This document shows, piece after piece, positions 11,252-24,300 of a stretch of DNA of 64,000 bases. Made by a program: the position numbers and the translations under genes. The notes beneath the pieces were generated by a model, which was given only the letters and a program-made list of their open reading frames with translations, made no database searches and had not been told where the DNA came from. The stretch covers positions 2,920,501 to 2,984,500 of the forward strand of contig NC_089822.1 of the NCBI RefSeq assembly GCF_035046505.1, written 5' to 3'. Every line of letters begins with the position of its first letter. The stretch's first letter is position 1. Source of the DNA: Tiliqua scincoides. Its lineage: Eukaryota; Chordata; Lepidosauria; Squamata; Scincidae.

Positions 11252-11649
11252 CCAAAGCCGTCTTTTTGGCAGAACGATAAAGGGAATGCATTGATAGGGC
11301 AGAATGGAGGAAAGCTGATCTGATTGTACCTGCACCTTGCTAAGGAACTGCATGGGTACTTCCTCTACAATTCAGATGCTGCCCAATTACTCAGTTTCGT
11401 TGCATGTTGCACATTGAAGAGCCTTGAAGAATTCCCTGTAGGTAAGGATTTCCAAACTATGTGCTGTCAGAAGGGATGAAGTGCACTTTCAAAAAACAAG
11501 TCCCCAGTGTGGATGCATTCATTACTCTATGCTGCTCGGAGGTCTGACTCCCATTTTCTCAAAATAAGAGTTAGGTTCCCCAGTACCACTTGTGCTGCAG
11601 TGGACAGTAACAGGATAAGCTCAGAAGTATCACGACTGTCTAGGCAAGG

Positions 11650-11753
11650 GAACATAAGAACCTAAGATTAGCCCCACTGGATCAGGCCATAGGCCCATCT
11701 AGTCCAGCTTCCTGTATCTCACAGTGGCCCACCAAATGCCCCAGGGAGCACAC
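11650..11753 (-). mobile_element. CR1 3' tail fragment
   Basis: An antisense CR1 3' end starting GAACATAAGAACC, cut off after GGAGCACACC by the next copy. Same family as 43945-45930. Confidence 0.8.
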
Positions 11754-12152
11754 CATAAGAACATAAGAACTTAAGAACAGCCCCACTGGATCAGGCCATA
11801 GGCCCATCTACTCCAGCTTCCTGTATCTCACAGTGGCCCACCAAATGCCTCAGGGAGCACACCAGATAACAAGAGACCTCATCCTGGTGCCCTCCCTTGC
11901 ACCTGACAGAGCCCATTTCTAAAATCAGGAGGTGGCACACACACATCATGGCTTGTAACCCGTAATGGATTTTTCCTCCAGAAACTTGTCCAATCCCCTT
12001 TTAAAGGCGTCCAGGCCAGATGCCGTCACCACATCCTGTGGCAAGGAGTTCCACAGACCAACCACACGCTGAGTAAAGAAATATTTTCTCTTGTCTGTTC
12101 TAACTCTCCCAACACTCAATTTTAGTGGATGTCCCCTGGTACTGGTGTTATG
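11754..12152 (-). mobile_element. CR1 3' end
   Basis: It begins with repeated CATAAGAACATAAGAAC octamers and extends through the VGLWNSLPQ codons to the region encoding SVGRVRT. It directly abuts the previous copy, suggesting insertion into or next to its tail. Confidence 0.8.
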
Positions 12153-13119
12153 GGCAGGAAGACGAGAAGGGCCACAGCTTCAAAATAAAACAGCTGTTTT
12201 AAACACAGTTTCAATTGCTGGCATTCTCAAGAGAGGGCTGAGAAAGACCCCCAAAGAACAGCTGCCAGGTTTTAGCAGACTAGATTGGGCAGGGAGCTCT
12301 GATGCAGGAGGAAAACTTCCTATGAGGGGCAACGTTACAACTAGCTGTCCCACCTTTGCAAGGATAATGCCGACTCACCATTGTGCATGGAGTCAATGTC
12401 CTCTTGAATGTAAGCGGAAAGGGTGCCTCCGAACCCTGGAAAGACTTGTGGGGCAAGTATTTAGGAAAGCACTACCTTTCTGGCCCCAGTATACCGGGCT
12501 TCAACACTGATCCTGCCTGCCTTTTAGGCCTTTGTTTTATACGGGCCTGCACAGATAATGTTGCTTGACAGCCCATTCCTCAGGCCATAGTCTCATCAGC
12601 AGCCCAAACCTTTCTCACTCTACTCCCACAGCCGATCCACCCTACAGGTGGCTACCAAGGCTGGAACATACAGCCAAAGAGGTGTCTCAAAAAATGTACA
12701 TATGTTAATGATTTCTAATTCATAGATACTGTATTAGGATAAAATATTCAAGGCAGGTGGAATTAGCTTGCAAACTGGATATTCTTCAGAGCAAATATAA
12801 GATTGCGCATGGGTGAGGCTGCTGTTTCATAGAAGAAAGGAGCAGGACGCTGTCACTGAAGCTCTACTGACATGTGCTAAACAGGCCTTGTTCCACAGTC
12901 CTGGAATTTGAGTTGTTAAAGGCCTCTTAAGACAAGTGGTCAGAAAATTAGACAGTTTCAGAGTCCAAAGGTGAAATTATGAAGGTATCATGAAAAATAC
13001 GAAGTGGATGAAATGGCCATTCCCTGAGAAGTGGAGGGGAGATGTGAGAAGCCATTTGCCTATCTTGCTCAGCACAGACTGATGAGTGGTCCCAAATCAC
13101 CTCCTTCCACACACACATG

Positions 13120-13271
13120 GCTGGCAACCTTCAGTCTCGAAAGACTATGGTATAAGCCTACAGCACCCGGTATTCCCAGGCGGTCTCCCTTCCACATACT
13201 AACCAGGCCTGACCCTGCTTAGCTTCTAAGATCAGACAAGATTGGGCATGTGCAGGGTAACAGTTGCTGCT
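13120..13271 (-). mobile_element. 5S rRNA-headed SINE with LINE tail
   Basis: Read on the minus strand, about 105 bases match 5S rRNA from near its position 10 to its end (AGCTAAGCAGGGTCAGGCC, GGGAGACCGCCTGGGAATAC and GGGTGCTGTAGGCT are plain). The head includes the internal promoter region. About 33 bases follow that match the 3' tail of the LINE at 60718-61283 (CATAGTCTTTCGAGACTGA then GGTTGCCA). The block is flanked by CACACACACATG at 13108-13119 and 13272-13283, a 12-bp duplication though of low complexity. It is a 5S-derived SINE, not a 5S gene: the 5' stem is lost and CpG sites have decayed. Confidence 0.85.
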
Positions 13272-13382
13272 CACACACACATGTGCAGAAACAATGTGTG
13301 GACTGGACAGCCACTGGAGGATCGGTGGCACAGACAGTGGAACTCCTGGAGAGAAGCAGGACTTGTGGACCTGGTTAGAATG

Positions 13383-13520
13383 GAGCTTGAGCCATAGTTT
13401 ACAAGAGCACAGCCTTTGTACACAGAAGGTCCCATGTTCAATCCCCAGCAACTTTAGTTCAGGCTGGGAAAGACCCTTCTATGTGGGAAACTCTGGCCAG
13501 CCACTGGCAGTCAGCACAGA
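13383..13520 (+). mobile_element. tRNA-derived SINE
   Basis: A box-B-like stretch GGTCCCATGTTCAATCCCC is followed by GGGAAAGACCCTTCTATG and a CAGCCACTGGCAGTCAG region, the typical text of a reptilian tRNA-derived SINE. Boundaries are approximate. Confidence 0.6.
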
Positions 13521-13583
13521 CAGGCACAGCCTAAGGCAGCATTGTCTGCTCACAGAAAAAGGCAACGTCTCTTGCCTCTAGAG

Positions 13584-13948
13584 CAGGGGTCTCTAAACTT
13601 TTCGGCCAAAAGGCTGCATCAAATATCTGGCATGGTGTCGAGGGCCAGAAAAAAAAATTAAATATAAAATTTAAATAAATACATTAGAGATGGGACTTAG
13701 ATGAATGACTGAAATGAATGAATGAATGGGTTCCAATGTCCACGATTTCTCCAAGCACACAAACAGCCCAAGAAATGAAAGCACACACACTTAAATGGAC
13801 CTCCATTCCCCCACCCCACAAGCACAACTCTGGTTGTGTTTGGTCAACTGGGCCAGAGGCTCTCAGGGGATCAGAGACTGGCCACAGGCCGGATAGAGGC
13901 ACTTTGCAGGCCGCATCTGGCCCGCGGGCCGGGGTTTGGAGACCCCTG
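13584..13948. mobile_element. hAT-type element with perfect 8-bp duplication
   Basis: Termini are CAGGGGTCTCTAAAC and, inverted, CAGGGGTCTCCAAAC. Both sides carry CTCTAGAG (13576-13583 and 13949-13956). The interior GGCCGCATCTGGCCC text links it to the copy at 59690-60151. No coding capacity. Confidence 0.9.
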
Positions 13949-14702
13949 CTCTAGAGGAAGCTGGTGCCTGCTTTCTGGCTCAAGAGAGGAGGCAAAGCCA
14001 CCTTAACATACAGAGCAGCTGCATGTGTAGTGTGGCAGGAGAGTGTGGGACTGCATCAGAGCTTCACATGTGTTACCAAAGGCAGTAGCCATGACTGGCC
14101 TGCAGCTCCCTTGAACATGCAAAGCTGCTTTGGACAGATTCAGGCCACTGCTCTGGTCTGCTCTCCCAAGAACTCTGGCAGGGTATTTTCCAAGCAAGGT
14201 TACTTTACCTGGTAGACAAATTCATGGAGGAGAACGGATCTATCAATTGATATTAGTCATAATGGTTATGTAGGCTGACCATCTTCAGAGGTTATATAGT
14301 GATTAATACCAGCTGTTGATTGGGGGGGAAGTGAGTGTGTGGGGAGGCTGTTGCTTTCATAGCCTTTGTGGAGGTTGCTGTGCTAGATGGACTTTTGGTC
14401 AGAGCCAGAAGATCTTGTCCAACTTTTCAAAAAAAAAAAAATTTGAGATGATGGGAATAAACCATCCTCTAGCTCTTGCAACCATGGCAACTGCCAAGTT
14501 TTCACCTTCTCAGGAGCCAGAGTCAAGAGTGCTCAGGTTCAAATGCAGGTACAAGAAAAATGTTTAGATTACTGTATATCTCAAAATATTGAGATGATCA
14601 TAGTTGATGCCTTATGATAGGAAGGCAATGAATTGATGGCTTCCATCCACTCCCCATCTCACTTCACAGGGGATGGTTGTGTTTGCCACTTTTTCTTCTT
14701 CA

Positions 14703-14708
14703 TTTAAT
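14703..14708 (-). promoter_or_regulatory. TPGS2: Candidate TPGS2 polyadenylation signal
   Basis: ATTAAA on the minus strand about 380 bases downstream of the TPGS2 stop. It is the only common signal variant I noticed before the repeats begin; support is positional only. Confidence 0.35.
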
Positions 14709-15090
14709 CAGCTCTACATAAAAGTGGGGAAAAAATCCACAGAGAGCAGCCCTGCTCCCCAAAGTTTGCCTTCCGGTTCTTGTTGGCCTCTGAGCAAGTA
14801 CCAGTGTAGACCATGTCCCTCCAGCACAGCAGCAATGCCACTGACACAGCCCAAAGCACTTGCTGTATTTGGCCTGCAGGAAGCCACACCAGAGCCTGGA
14901 TGCCTCTTAGATACTTTTAACACAAATCTTTTGATCCCAGTCCCACATAACGTGGATACAGTCACAACTGGCCAGGAGGTTTTTCCACATACAACGAGTG
15001 GACTGAAGCAGCCAGAGAAGCTGCCAAACAGCCTGGAAGACCTGCAAGTCATGGGATGAGACAGCCTGGAAGACCAAAGGAAAATCAACT

Positions 15091-15324
15091 CTAAGCTTCA
15101 CGTCTCCTTGAAGAGCTCCCGGACGGTGCTGCGTTCTTGGGGGCTGGCCCCGTTTGGCCTTTTTGGGAGGGGGGTGGCTGGGTTGGCAACTTCTTCTTGA
15201 GTACCGGAGTTTTGTTCTTGCTTTTGAAGACCTTGTTGGGGTCCAGCTTGTTCACAAAAGACTCAGCCTCCTCCGAGAGCTCTTCCGTGTTGAGGGTGAT
15301 GGGTTTATACATGTTGAACCATTG
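15091..15324 (-). CDS. TPGS2: TPGS2 coding exon 7 and stop
   Basis: Encodes QWFNMYKPITLNTEELSEEA through KLDPNKVFKSKNK and a Lys/Pro/Ser-rich tail ending SSSRRREA. Acceptor TTTTCTAG, stop TAG at 15093-15091. Confidence 0.93.
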   Translation of the reverse strand, partial: QWFNMYKPITLNTEELSEEAESFVNKLDPNKVFKSKNKTPVLKKKLPTQPPPSQKGQTGPAPKNAAPSGSSSRRREA

Positions 15325-18300
15325 CTAGAAAACAGAAAGTAAAAATGAGAGGCAACAACCAGCCAACCAGGTACATTAGACTGACAGTCTCAGAACTGGA
15401 AAGACACTTTCCTGCGAGTAAGCCCCACTGAACAGAGTGAGACATACTTCTGAGTAGACCTACATAGGATTAGTTAGTCTAACTCAGTGGTTCCCAAAGT
15501 CCCTCTCGGACTTTGGTACCACACTAAGTTGTTGTGAGGGCAGGGCAGGGGGTGCCCCTTGTAGTGCTGCAGTGATCCCACAAACCGGCTGTGAGCTCTG
15601 ATAGCAGATCAGAGCTCACTGCAGATGCATGGAGGGTTGCAGAAGTGGCTGCAAGCCTTCAGGAGGCTGCAGGATGCTCCCAGGCACATTAGGATGCCCC
15701 TGGGTCCCTGCGGCACTGTGATTGCTGTGGCACCATGGGGACCCATTCCTGAGCCACTTCCTTTAAGGCAGAATAGCCTACTTCCAGTTCCCTGGAGGGT
15801 TGTGACCCACCAGTTTGGGAACCGCTGGACTAATCTGCTCAGGACCTTGCCTTGAAGGTACTTCAGGCAAGTCATTCCCAAGATAGTGTATACCCTTCAG
15901 TGTGTCTAAGTCACCAGGGGCCTCAAAGTGTAGACCGGCAGCAAACCAAGGCATCCTTCGCACATTGTCGAAGCTGCTTCTCTGCTCCCTTGTTTGCCAG
16001 CACAACCACTGCAGATGGCTGGGGAATTGTTTCACAGCTACCAGCTCAGCAGTACCCAGGTGACCAGTAGGGCCAATAGGATGCTACCAGATCCCTATCA
16101 AGCTGCTGACCCTTGCCTAGCTCTGCCTGCCTCTTCTTTGTGATGCCTGGGGCAGAGGCATGTTTGATGTCTGGAGCTGCTGGAGGCAGGGGCATGCTGT
16201 TCCTCTAGCACACCACAGTCCTTGGCGAGCATGGCTCTTGGTTTCATGTTGCTCTGAAACAGTTGATTAAAAGTAGGAGAGGATGGAAGAGAGGCAAAGT
16301 CCAGAGCACTGGGCAGGATCGCTTCCAAAAAAACCAGAAACACACACACACACACACACACCCCAGAGCTAGAGGTGCAAAATAATATATTTTCCGGAGG
16401 TCACCACCATCCCCTAAGGCAATGATTTTCAACCCTTTTCATCTCATGACACACTGAAAGGTATTAAAATTGTCAAGGTAGACCATCAGTTTTTTGATCA
16501 TTGAGAAGGCACACCATGCTGTTGGTGGTGGTGGTGGTGGGGGCTCACGTCCCCCAATGGCCCTACTAATAAATGACCCTCTCCCAAACTCCTGTGGCAC
16601 ACCTGTAAAGCATCTGCATCACACCAGTGTGCCATGGCACAGCGGTTGAAAAAGCTGTCCTGAGAAGAGCACCTGGATTCCTGCCTTGATGCAGGTGCAG
16701 TTCTCAATTCCACAGAACAGGACTCTGCTCAGAGTGGGCTGTTAAGAGGAGCTGCCCATCTGATAACAAAGCTATTGAACTTCTGATAAAACAGCTGCCT
16801 GGGGTAAAGTCTGGCAGCTGACTTGTTTTCTCCTCTGGGTGTACCAGTGTGGTCAGTGTTATCACAAGGGTTTCCGTCAACCAATGGGAGTGCTCACTGC
16901 GTCACCCCCATGATGGACCTCCTCCCATACCAGACCATACAGAATAAATTACAATATCATATGCACAGTGTCAATGCAATGGCCGCTAATGTTGGTGTAA
17001 CACCCATTAAATGCAGATAGAGGAGCTCAGAGGCAAAGGGCCTGCCTCCTTGGGATGTAGTGGGTCCCAAGGTCAATCCCTGGCCGGTTCAAGATTCTAA
17101 GGGAGCAGGGCTAAGAAATAACTTTGTCTCCTTGGGAACCTGTGAGAGGCACCACTTGTGGGTCAGGACAGGCAGTGCAGACTTAGGAGGATCCCAATTG
17201 GATACAGCAAGATTCTGTCCATTAGAAGGTCTTGCATGTTGTTTGTGACACAAAACTGTAACACAGACCTCCTATTTGAGTTTGAAAATACCATAAACAG
17301 GATTGTCATCCAAAAAAAAAAAAAACTTGGGCTGCAATCCCAAAGATGCTTACCTAGAAGTAAGTTCCATTGAACAAAATTTACTTCTGAGTAAGGCACA
17401 GGATTGCACTGTCAAACAATTAATGAGAAGACTGCCAGAATGAATTTGAATGGGAAGGCAATTTTACAGAAGACAGAATTTTCTTTGTTTTTCAACAGTG
17501 TCTGCACAGGCTATGGCTGGTATCACCCAAGAGGCATTTCCCTTCTCCTCTTTCACACAGGAGGGAATCGTCCTCTTTGAGGAGTTCTTCCATCTGCAGT
17601 TTTAAAATGTCACCTTGCTTTAAAAAAAAAAATAAAAAAATCAGGTGTCCAGTTAATAGTTGGCCCCATTTTAACCAATCAAAAAGTTTCCAATCAATTA
17701 ACTGAGTGAATGTCCCAGCTCTAATCAAACAGAAAGACGCTCACGTTTTTCTGGTATCACTATAGTTGGGACCCTGCAGCATGTCTGTGTTAAATAAAAT
17801 TCTATATATAGAAGACATCCAAATCCTCTGACAAAGTTGGGTTCTGTGGAGGTTTTTGTGAGTGTGAGAAACATGTACTAAGCTGCTTTTGGTAGTCATG
17901 GGACAAGGCACTGGGGAAGCCAGGTTGTCTGAGGTTCTTAACGAGCTACCTGTCAGTCTTTCTGAGATTTCAGATTTTAGCACAAAGGGAGAATGTAACC
18001 CACTCCCTACATGCGCCACAAACCCAACCCCTTTCACCCCTGCCCTTATTGCTGCTTTTGTGTAAAAGAGAGAAGCTTCCAGTTTTAAGCCCATCTCTTA
18101 ATGACCTATGGATTATATTAAGACAGTGGTTCCCAAACCCTGGTCACAGCTCCCCTGTGGTCTTTCTGGCTCAACCTGGTGCCACCATCTTTGATTGTGC
18201 GAAATCTTGAGTAACCCAAGATAGTGAGTAATTGTGTGAAACTGTGCGAAATCTTGAGTAACCCAAACCTTGTGAGATTTGGGCATAGCCCACTTGGATC

Positions 18301-21300
18301 ATGCAAGCTTTCACACGATGCAAGATGGCAGTGCCTGGGAGAGCTGGTAGGAGGGGACATCCCATGGCAGCCCTGTGAGTGCACTGCTGCATCCCAGGGC
18401 ATTGTGATGCACACTTTGAGAACCTGTGCATTATGTGATTTGGTCTCTGGTTGACCTGAGCTCTGATTTAAAGCTCAGTCTTCACTACTGTACTCCAGAA
18501 CCACTCAGACTATCAAAACTGTGTACAAATCCACACAGTGTATAAATCCGAATACAGCGAGTATTAGATGGGCAGCCCAATCCTATGCTGCCCAGAGCAT
18601 GAGGCTTTCGGGGTGCCGAAAATGACTGCCACAGCATCCTGAGCGCTAATGAGGCAGCGCCGGCAGCATCTTGAGAGAAGGGGATTTTGTGCCCTTCCCC
18701 AGGTAAGGAAAGTAACCCTGCAATGGGGCTATTCGATTCTACAGCAACCCTTTGTTGGGCGGCAGACCCAAGACGGATGCTCAGGATGCAGTGCAGCAGA
18801 GCTCCACTGGTCCCACCTCCCTCCTGCCCTGGTCCCTTCCCTCGGCTTACCTCCTCTCTGCACTCTCCCCACCTGCCCCCATCCCAAAATGCTTCCTCCC
18901 TCCACCCCCCCACCTACCTCTCTGCCACCTGACGGTCTGTGTGACTACTGAGTGATGGAGTACTGGTGCCAGCCAGCGCTGAGCTAGCATGAGCACTCCA
19001 CCAATGCTAGGGCTTCGCAAATGGGTTTTACGGCACATTTGCAACACATTTGCAACAGCTGGTAAGCCAGCGTGCACTTTCAGGATTGGGCCCTGAGTTA
19101 TCCAGACTAGTCACATACACTTCTCTCCTGCAAGGGCTGAAGAGCAGGATTGGGGGAAGAGAGGCTTGCTTTCTCTCAGGTGGAGTTTTTTCAGCTGCAA
19201 ACACTTAGGTACTGTTCTCTGCTACAGTTTCTCACCTTAGCCTGGGGGCTGATACCATAGCTGGTGAAGGCGTACTGCCACTGCGGAAGCCCAAGGTGGG
19301 TAATCAGGAGTCGGTAGTAGGCAGTGAAGGTTTTGGTGAGAAAATGCCAGTAGAGGGCTCGGTCCAGAAACCAGATCTCCGAGTCTGGTGTGACAACTGA
19401 AATTGATAATAAAATGCAGGGGTCTCAACACAAGCCACAGATGGAACGGATCTGCCTGTTCAGGCATTATAAGAGGGAACTTGGCTGACTGAAGCCCCAG
19501 AAAGGCGTTTTGGGCTGATGAATAGGGGAAAGGATGTGGCTAGGAAAGACAGGCTGGACCATGAGCCAGGGTTTACTTTTTTATAACGCCTTGGCTGGTA
19601 TTTTGGAGCAGAAACTATTCGGACTTCAAGCACTCTTAAGGCCAAGTCACACAGGCTTGAAAATGGGTTGAAACACCAGGAGAGTTGTGGAGTTGATCAA
19701 CTGCATGGTCAACCACCAATTTTTTTCAGCGAGTTGGGAAAAGCAGGACTCAGCCACAGAATGCTGACCAGAAGAAGCACAGCTGTAGTGAGGGCTGTTA
19801 CGGGCCAGACAGGTGCAGGGGGGAAAAGAACTGGGCTTAGCAGATGGCAGATTGTATGCAGGAGGCAGAAGGAGATGAAGATAGAAGTAGATGAGGGGAG
19901 CTGGAAAAGGATGAGTTGGAGGAGGCAGAGGGCTGGGCAGGTAGAATCGGAACTAGATGTGGCAGGGTGGGGGGGAAGAAGGAGGAACTGAATCTACAAG
20001 AAGTTCGCAGAGCACAAAGCTTTGTGTTGCTGACAGAAAGAGGTGGGGGGAAGGCGAACAGGGAGCCACAGGGAAGGATGGCAAAGAGCAACAGGGGCAA
20101 AAGCTTGATTTCACTCACTGAACTGAAACAAAATTCACCATCTTGGCTGCTGGAGCCCAGGCGGTCACGTACCTGGCTTGGTGTTCTTATACACAAGACA
20201 GACTTTCCCATTCCCACCACAAGGGTCCAATTCAAATATGAGACTGCGAGAGTCCAAGTGAGGCTTCTCTGGCTGGTCCTGGTTACCTTGGCAGAAACAG
20301 GAGATAAAAAGAGCTGTTCGTTCAAGGATCCTGGGCATGGGATGAAGGGCTGGGGGAGGGGGCACGCAGCTCAGTTGCTGATCACATGATTCTCTGCATG
20401 CAGGTAGGGCTGGGAAATACTGGGCCTGGTGAAACAATAGTCTGTGGAAAGCAGCTTAATTTGTTCTTATGAGGAAAACCCAAACTACCTGGATAACTGG
20501 TAGTTAACAAAACTGGGGTTCTACTTCCACACAGCTATGCAAAAGACAAAGCTTGATGGCGGGGGGAGAAAAGAGGGACCAAGTTCCTTGTGGTCATGGG
20601 AACCGCACCTTCTTCCTCATCGGTATCCTCCAAGTCAGCAAGAGTCGGTGCACTGGGCAAGGTGTAGGCTGCAGATATCCCAAGACGGCTCAGCTTGGAG
20701 ATGCTGTTGATGGTCATGTTGCCCAAGGGCATGGGGTTATCTGCAAGAGATGGTCATTTCTGGGTGGCTGTACTCAATATGCCACAACTGTGCAGGAGTC
20801 CCCAAAATCTACAGTGTTGGTTCTGAAGAGGGAAGTCTCTTCCTGAGGCTTCCTGAGAATTTCTGTTTTCAACCTGCCCCACACCCCTGCTTTAAACACA
20901 AAATGTTTCTAGTCCCTGCATCTGTGAGGAGGCACTTGAAAGCACGTGGAACATTTCTGTTGAAATAAGGAAGAACTGATAAGGTCTCAGGCAAAGTTTT
21001 GTCCCTTAACCAGAGATTGTTTTTTATTCCAGACTATGAAATTTCTACATTCTCTCAAGTTAATTCTGCTGCTGAACTGCTTAGCTAGTTTGCTTCTTAC
21101 AGGCTGGATTAAACCTTAATGAAATTAAGATACAAAAAGGAACCATTTAACTTGAGAAAAAGGATTAGATAACAAAGAAGCTTGGAAAAGGAGAAGCGGA
21201 GGGCATGCTTACCATCAAACTTGACACTCCAAGTCATATGGAAGCCATCCGTCATCAGGTAGAAATTCTTTAAATCCTCAGGCAGGACACAAGCATTTTT

Positions 21301-24300
21301 CTGCAGGCAAAGGCGAGGGTGGAAGCAAAAGAGACACTGCTGGTACTGATGACTGTCTCACAACTTCCCTCTGCTGCCTTTGGAAATGAACTGGCCAGCA
21401 AACTCTTAATCCAACCAGTCCCGAGCTGGTCCTGGGTCTCAACTACAGCGAAGAGACTGGCAGCTGGTGACAGAATCACAGGCTCCATGCTGTCTCGCCA
21501 GCTGCACCAAACCACTGCATCTCAAGATTTTCTATGAATGCAACCACAGCCCTAGCCTGGGCTCCAGTTGCTGGTCTTACATTAAACAGATCCAACAAAC
21601 AAGTCTTGGTTGGAGAATGACAATTTTACCAGAGCATGAAAAGTGGTGCGAAGAGGCACCATGACCTGAGATGTGTACTGCACTCACTCCATTATTGCTT
21701 TTCATCAAGACAGATGCGGTTGCATTTGAAGAACCTGCACTCTTTTGGATCAAAGAGGACAGCAGAGTACAAGAAACAAGTACATGCCTCTGTCTTACCA
21801 TCTGCAAGTCCCTCAAAGCTATTCTCTGTCTCCAGCTTGGCTTGGTCTGACCTTTCCATACAGCTGGCCTTGAAGCACTGGCCTAGAGCACTTCCCCATC
21901 GCCTGGGGTGCTGTCATCCTGATATTCTTGTCAGCCTGTGTCAAGTCTGACCCCTTGCCCTGCTGCATCTATAACTTTGCACCACTGAAGCTTACTTTGT
22001 TCAAGTTTGTGACACCCTTCCACTGAGCTGCCTGCCTTCCTGCTGGCTGATGTCACTGCTATGCTGAATTCTCCAGCATCCTGGATTACATTCTTCTAAA
22101 ATTTTGCTTCCTAAACTCTCTCCTCCCCCAGCAGAGTATTGAGCAGCACTATCAAGAGAAGGAGGACAGTGCATGAGGCAGATGTAGTCAAAACAAAATG
22201 CAACACCAGGTGAGGATTTCCTTTTTTTTCCTGTTTCACCAGTGCATGGATCCTAATGAAAGCAAGGAGCAAGTGGGTGGAACCTTGCAGGAAGAACTGA
22301 AAAACATTCACTGCATGAACAGTGGAGAGTATCTAACCCCATGCAAGATGTTTGAAAGGGTGGGAAATCTCTTGCAACCAACATAAAAACCAGTGTTACA
22401 TTTTTCTTACAAGTGAAATATTATTATTATTATTATTAACAGTATTAAATAGACACTAAACTTTTCATTACACCTTGATTAACATTTGGCAGGGCTGCCA
22501 GATGATGGACAACAGATCTTGCTTCTGGCAGCTGGCTGCAGAGCTCACTCTGTTTCAATATGTTGAACTGCCAGCAGTGGTGAGAGTAAGGGTTGAGTAG
22601 GAAGCCCCTTCAAGCTCCCTACTCTTAGTATCCTGTAGCCTTAAAGAACCTCCTGAACGCAGACTAGGAGTACTGCTATACATTCTACTTGGGACTGTCT
22701 GTTGATCAGATCTATCACAAGAACAGCACTGTAAATCTGGACAAGGCATATAGAAAAGGGCAACTAAAACAGCTGGAGAATCTTGCCTACAAGGAAAGGC
22801 TAGAAAGGTTTGGGTTTTGATTCTCAGTGGCCCAGGCCAGATAGAGAAAAGTACTTCTTCACACCATTCATCATTACTTTGATTAATTGATCATTACTTT
22901 GATTAATTCAATAGAAGGTGTGGTTCTAGTCACTAACTTAGGTATCTGTTTCTAAAAAGCTTTGCTCAACCTCATAGAATTCTTGATATGACTATTAGCC
23001 ATGATGTTTAAATGGAACTTCAGGCTTCAGGGATGGTATGTCTCTAATCACCAGTTGCGGGTGTGTGTGTGTGTGCTGCAACAGGCCAGAACCACTGCCT
23101 TCAAAGCCTGCTTGTAGGCCTCCTAGAGACCCTTGACTAGTGGCAATGCAAGGAGGATACTGGGTGTGAGAGATGCCTGTGAAGGGGGTCCCTGGGGGTT
23201 GCCCGGCAGGGTGCCAAAGGTCAGCTGGTTGGTCTCTTGGGGTCCCCTGGGCAGGTGTGACCACCTCCCTGGGGTTCCCTGCAGGGGAAGCCTCAGACCA
23301 AATAGGGGGAGGGGTTTACAACACCCTTGTCCTCCTCCCTGGAGGCAGGACCTGAGGCCCTTGGTCTCCAGGCAGAAGCTCCTGCTTTCCCTCTCCAGAA
23401 CTGCCTGTCATCACAGGCTTCCCTGCTTTTATCCTCCCCAGTGACACCCTTGACTCCTCCTCTTCCTCCCTCTCCAGGCTTAAAGGGGCCCGACCTTAGC
23501 CAGCTTCTCTCATCTCTGGTGGTTAATGGTGATCCTGCCCTGCTCACTGCTCTAGTCAGGTGAGCTCTGGGGGGACAGTCTCTTCCACCCAGCTGCCCTG
23601 TGTCTCGCCTGGTCAGCGGGCAAGGCAGCAGCCGCTCTGTGGCCTGATGGTTCTGTCCCAGGCAAGCAGCCAGGTAAGGCGGGAATAAGACAAGGGCTCA
23701 ACCCCTGACACTGGGCATTGGTTCTGATCTAGCAGGGTTTGTCACATGTTCAGATGGCCTAGTATGGTGCTTCTTATGTATCTTTCCCCTTTACTCAACA
23801 CCAACTGCAACTCATGAGATTCAGCCAGCTATCTTCCAACCTATGAGATTTTAGCTGTCTATGGTCACACTAGGCTTGTTTTCTGAGGGACCAAACTAGG
23901 CATGATATTAATGAGTCATTTTATAGTTACAGCTACATGTGTGTAGTTTACACTGAAGCAGTGGTGCTGCTAGAGGATGTGCAAAGCATTAAAGTTTGCA
24001 GGGAGCCTCTCAGTGGCGTGCAAGCAGCCCCTCCCCTTTGGAATCACTCTGGGTGGCGGGAGCAAAACGGGGACATACCTGGAATGGCTCCAGGAGCCGC
24101 TTGCATGCCATCATGAGGATCCCTGCAAAACATGGTGCTTTGCACCCCGTCTAGTTATGTCACTGCTCTGAAGTAGCAGCTATGTGGCATCCCAATTCAA
24201 ACCAAGACCATGATAGTAGGAGGCATTTAACTCCTTATTTCTGTGCTGCTTCCTTGCCTAAAATCCCCCCTTCTAAAAGAAGCTCTTTAATCCTGAAAGT

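Larger units (their letters stand above)
11084..15090. other. Convergent intergenic region AQP7/TPGS2
   Basis: This holds the 3' ends of both genes, two antisense CR1 tails (11650-12152), a 5S-headed SINE (13120-13271), a tRNA-type SINE (13383-13520) and a hAT element (13584-13948). About 12153-13030 and 13957-14700 are otherwise featureless to me. Confidence 0.7.

Noticed and set aside
13155-13260. A 5S rRNA gene
   Set aside because: The 5' stem of the molecule is lost, there are many changes, and the LINE tail with flanking duplication marks it as a SINE.
19837-20389. Long plus- and minus-strand frames of 157-162 codons
   Set aside because: They overlap TPGS2 exon 5 in other frames and the adjoining purine-rich intron; composition is low-complexity and no family is recognisable.
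20553-20608. Extension of TPGS2 exon 4 past 20609 (GAVPMTTRN...)
   Set aside because: It would break the join to exon 5; the GTGCGG donor, though weak, keeps phase and matches the mammalian length.
22195-22386. Short plus-strand frame MQHQVRISFFFLFHQ...
   Set aside because: Intronic, no splice context and no similarity that I recognise.
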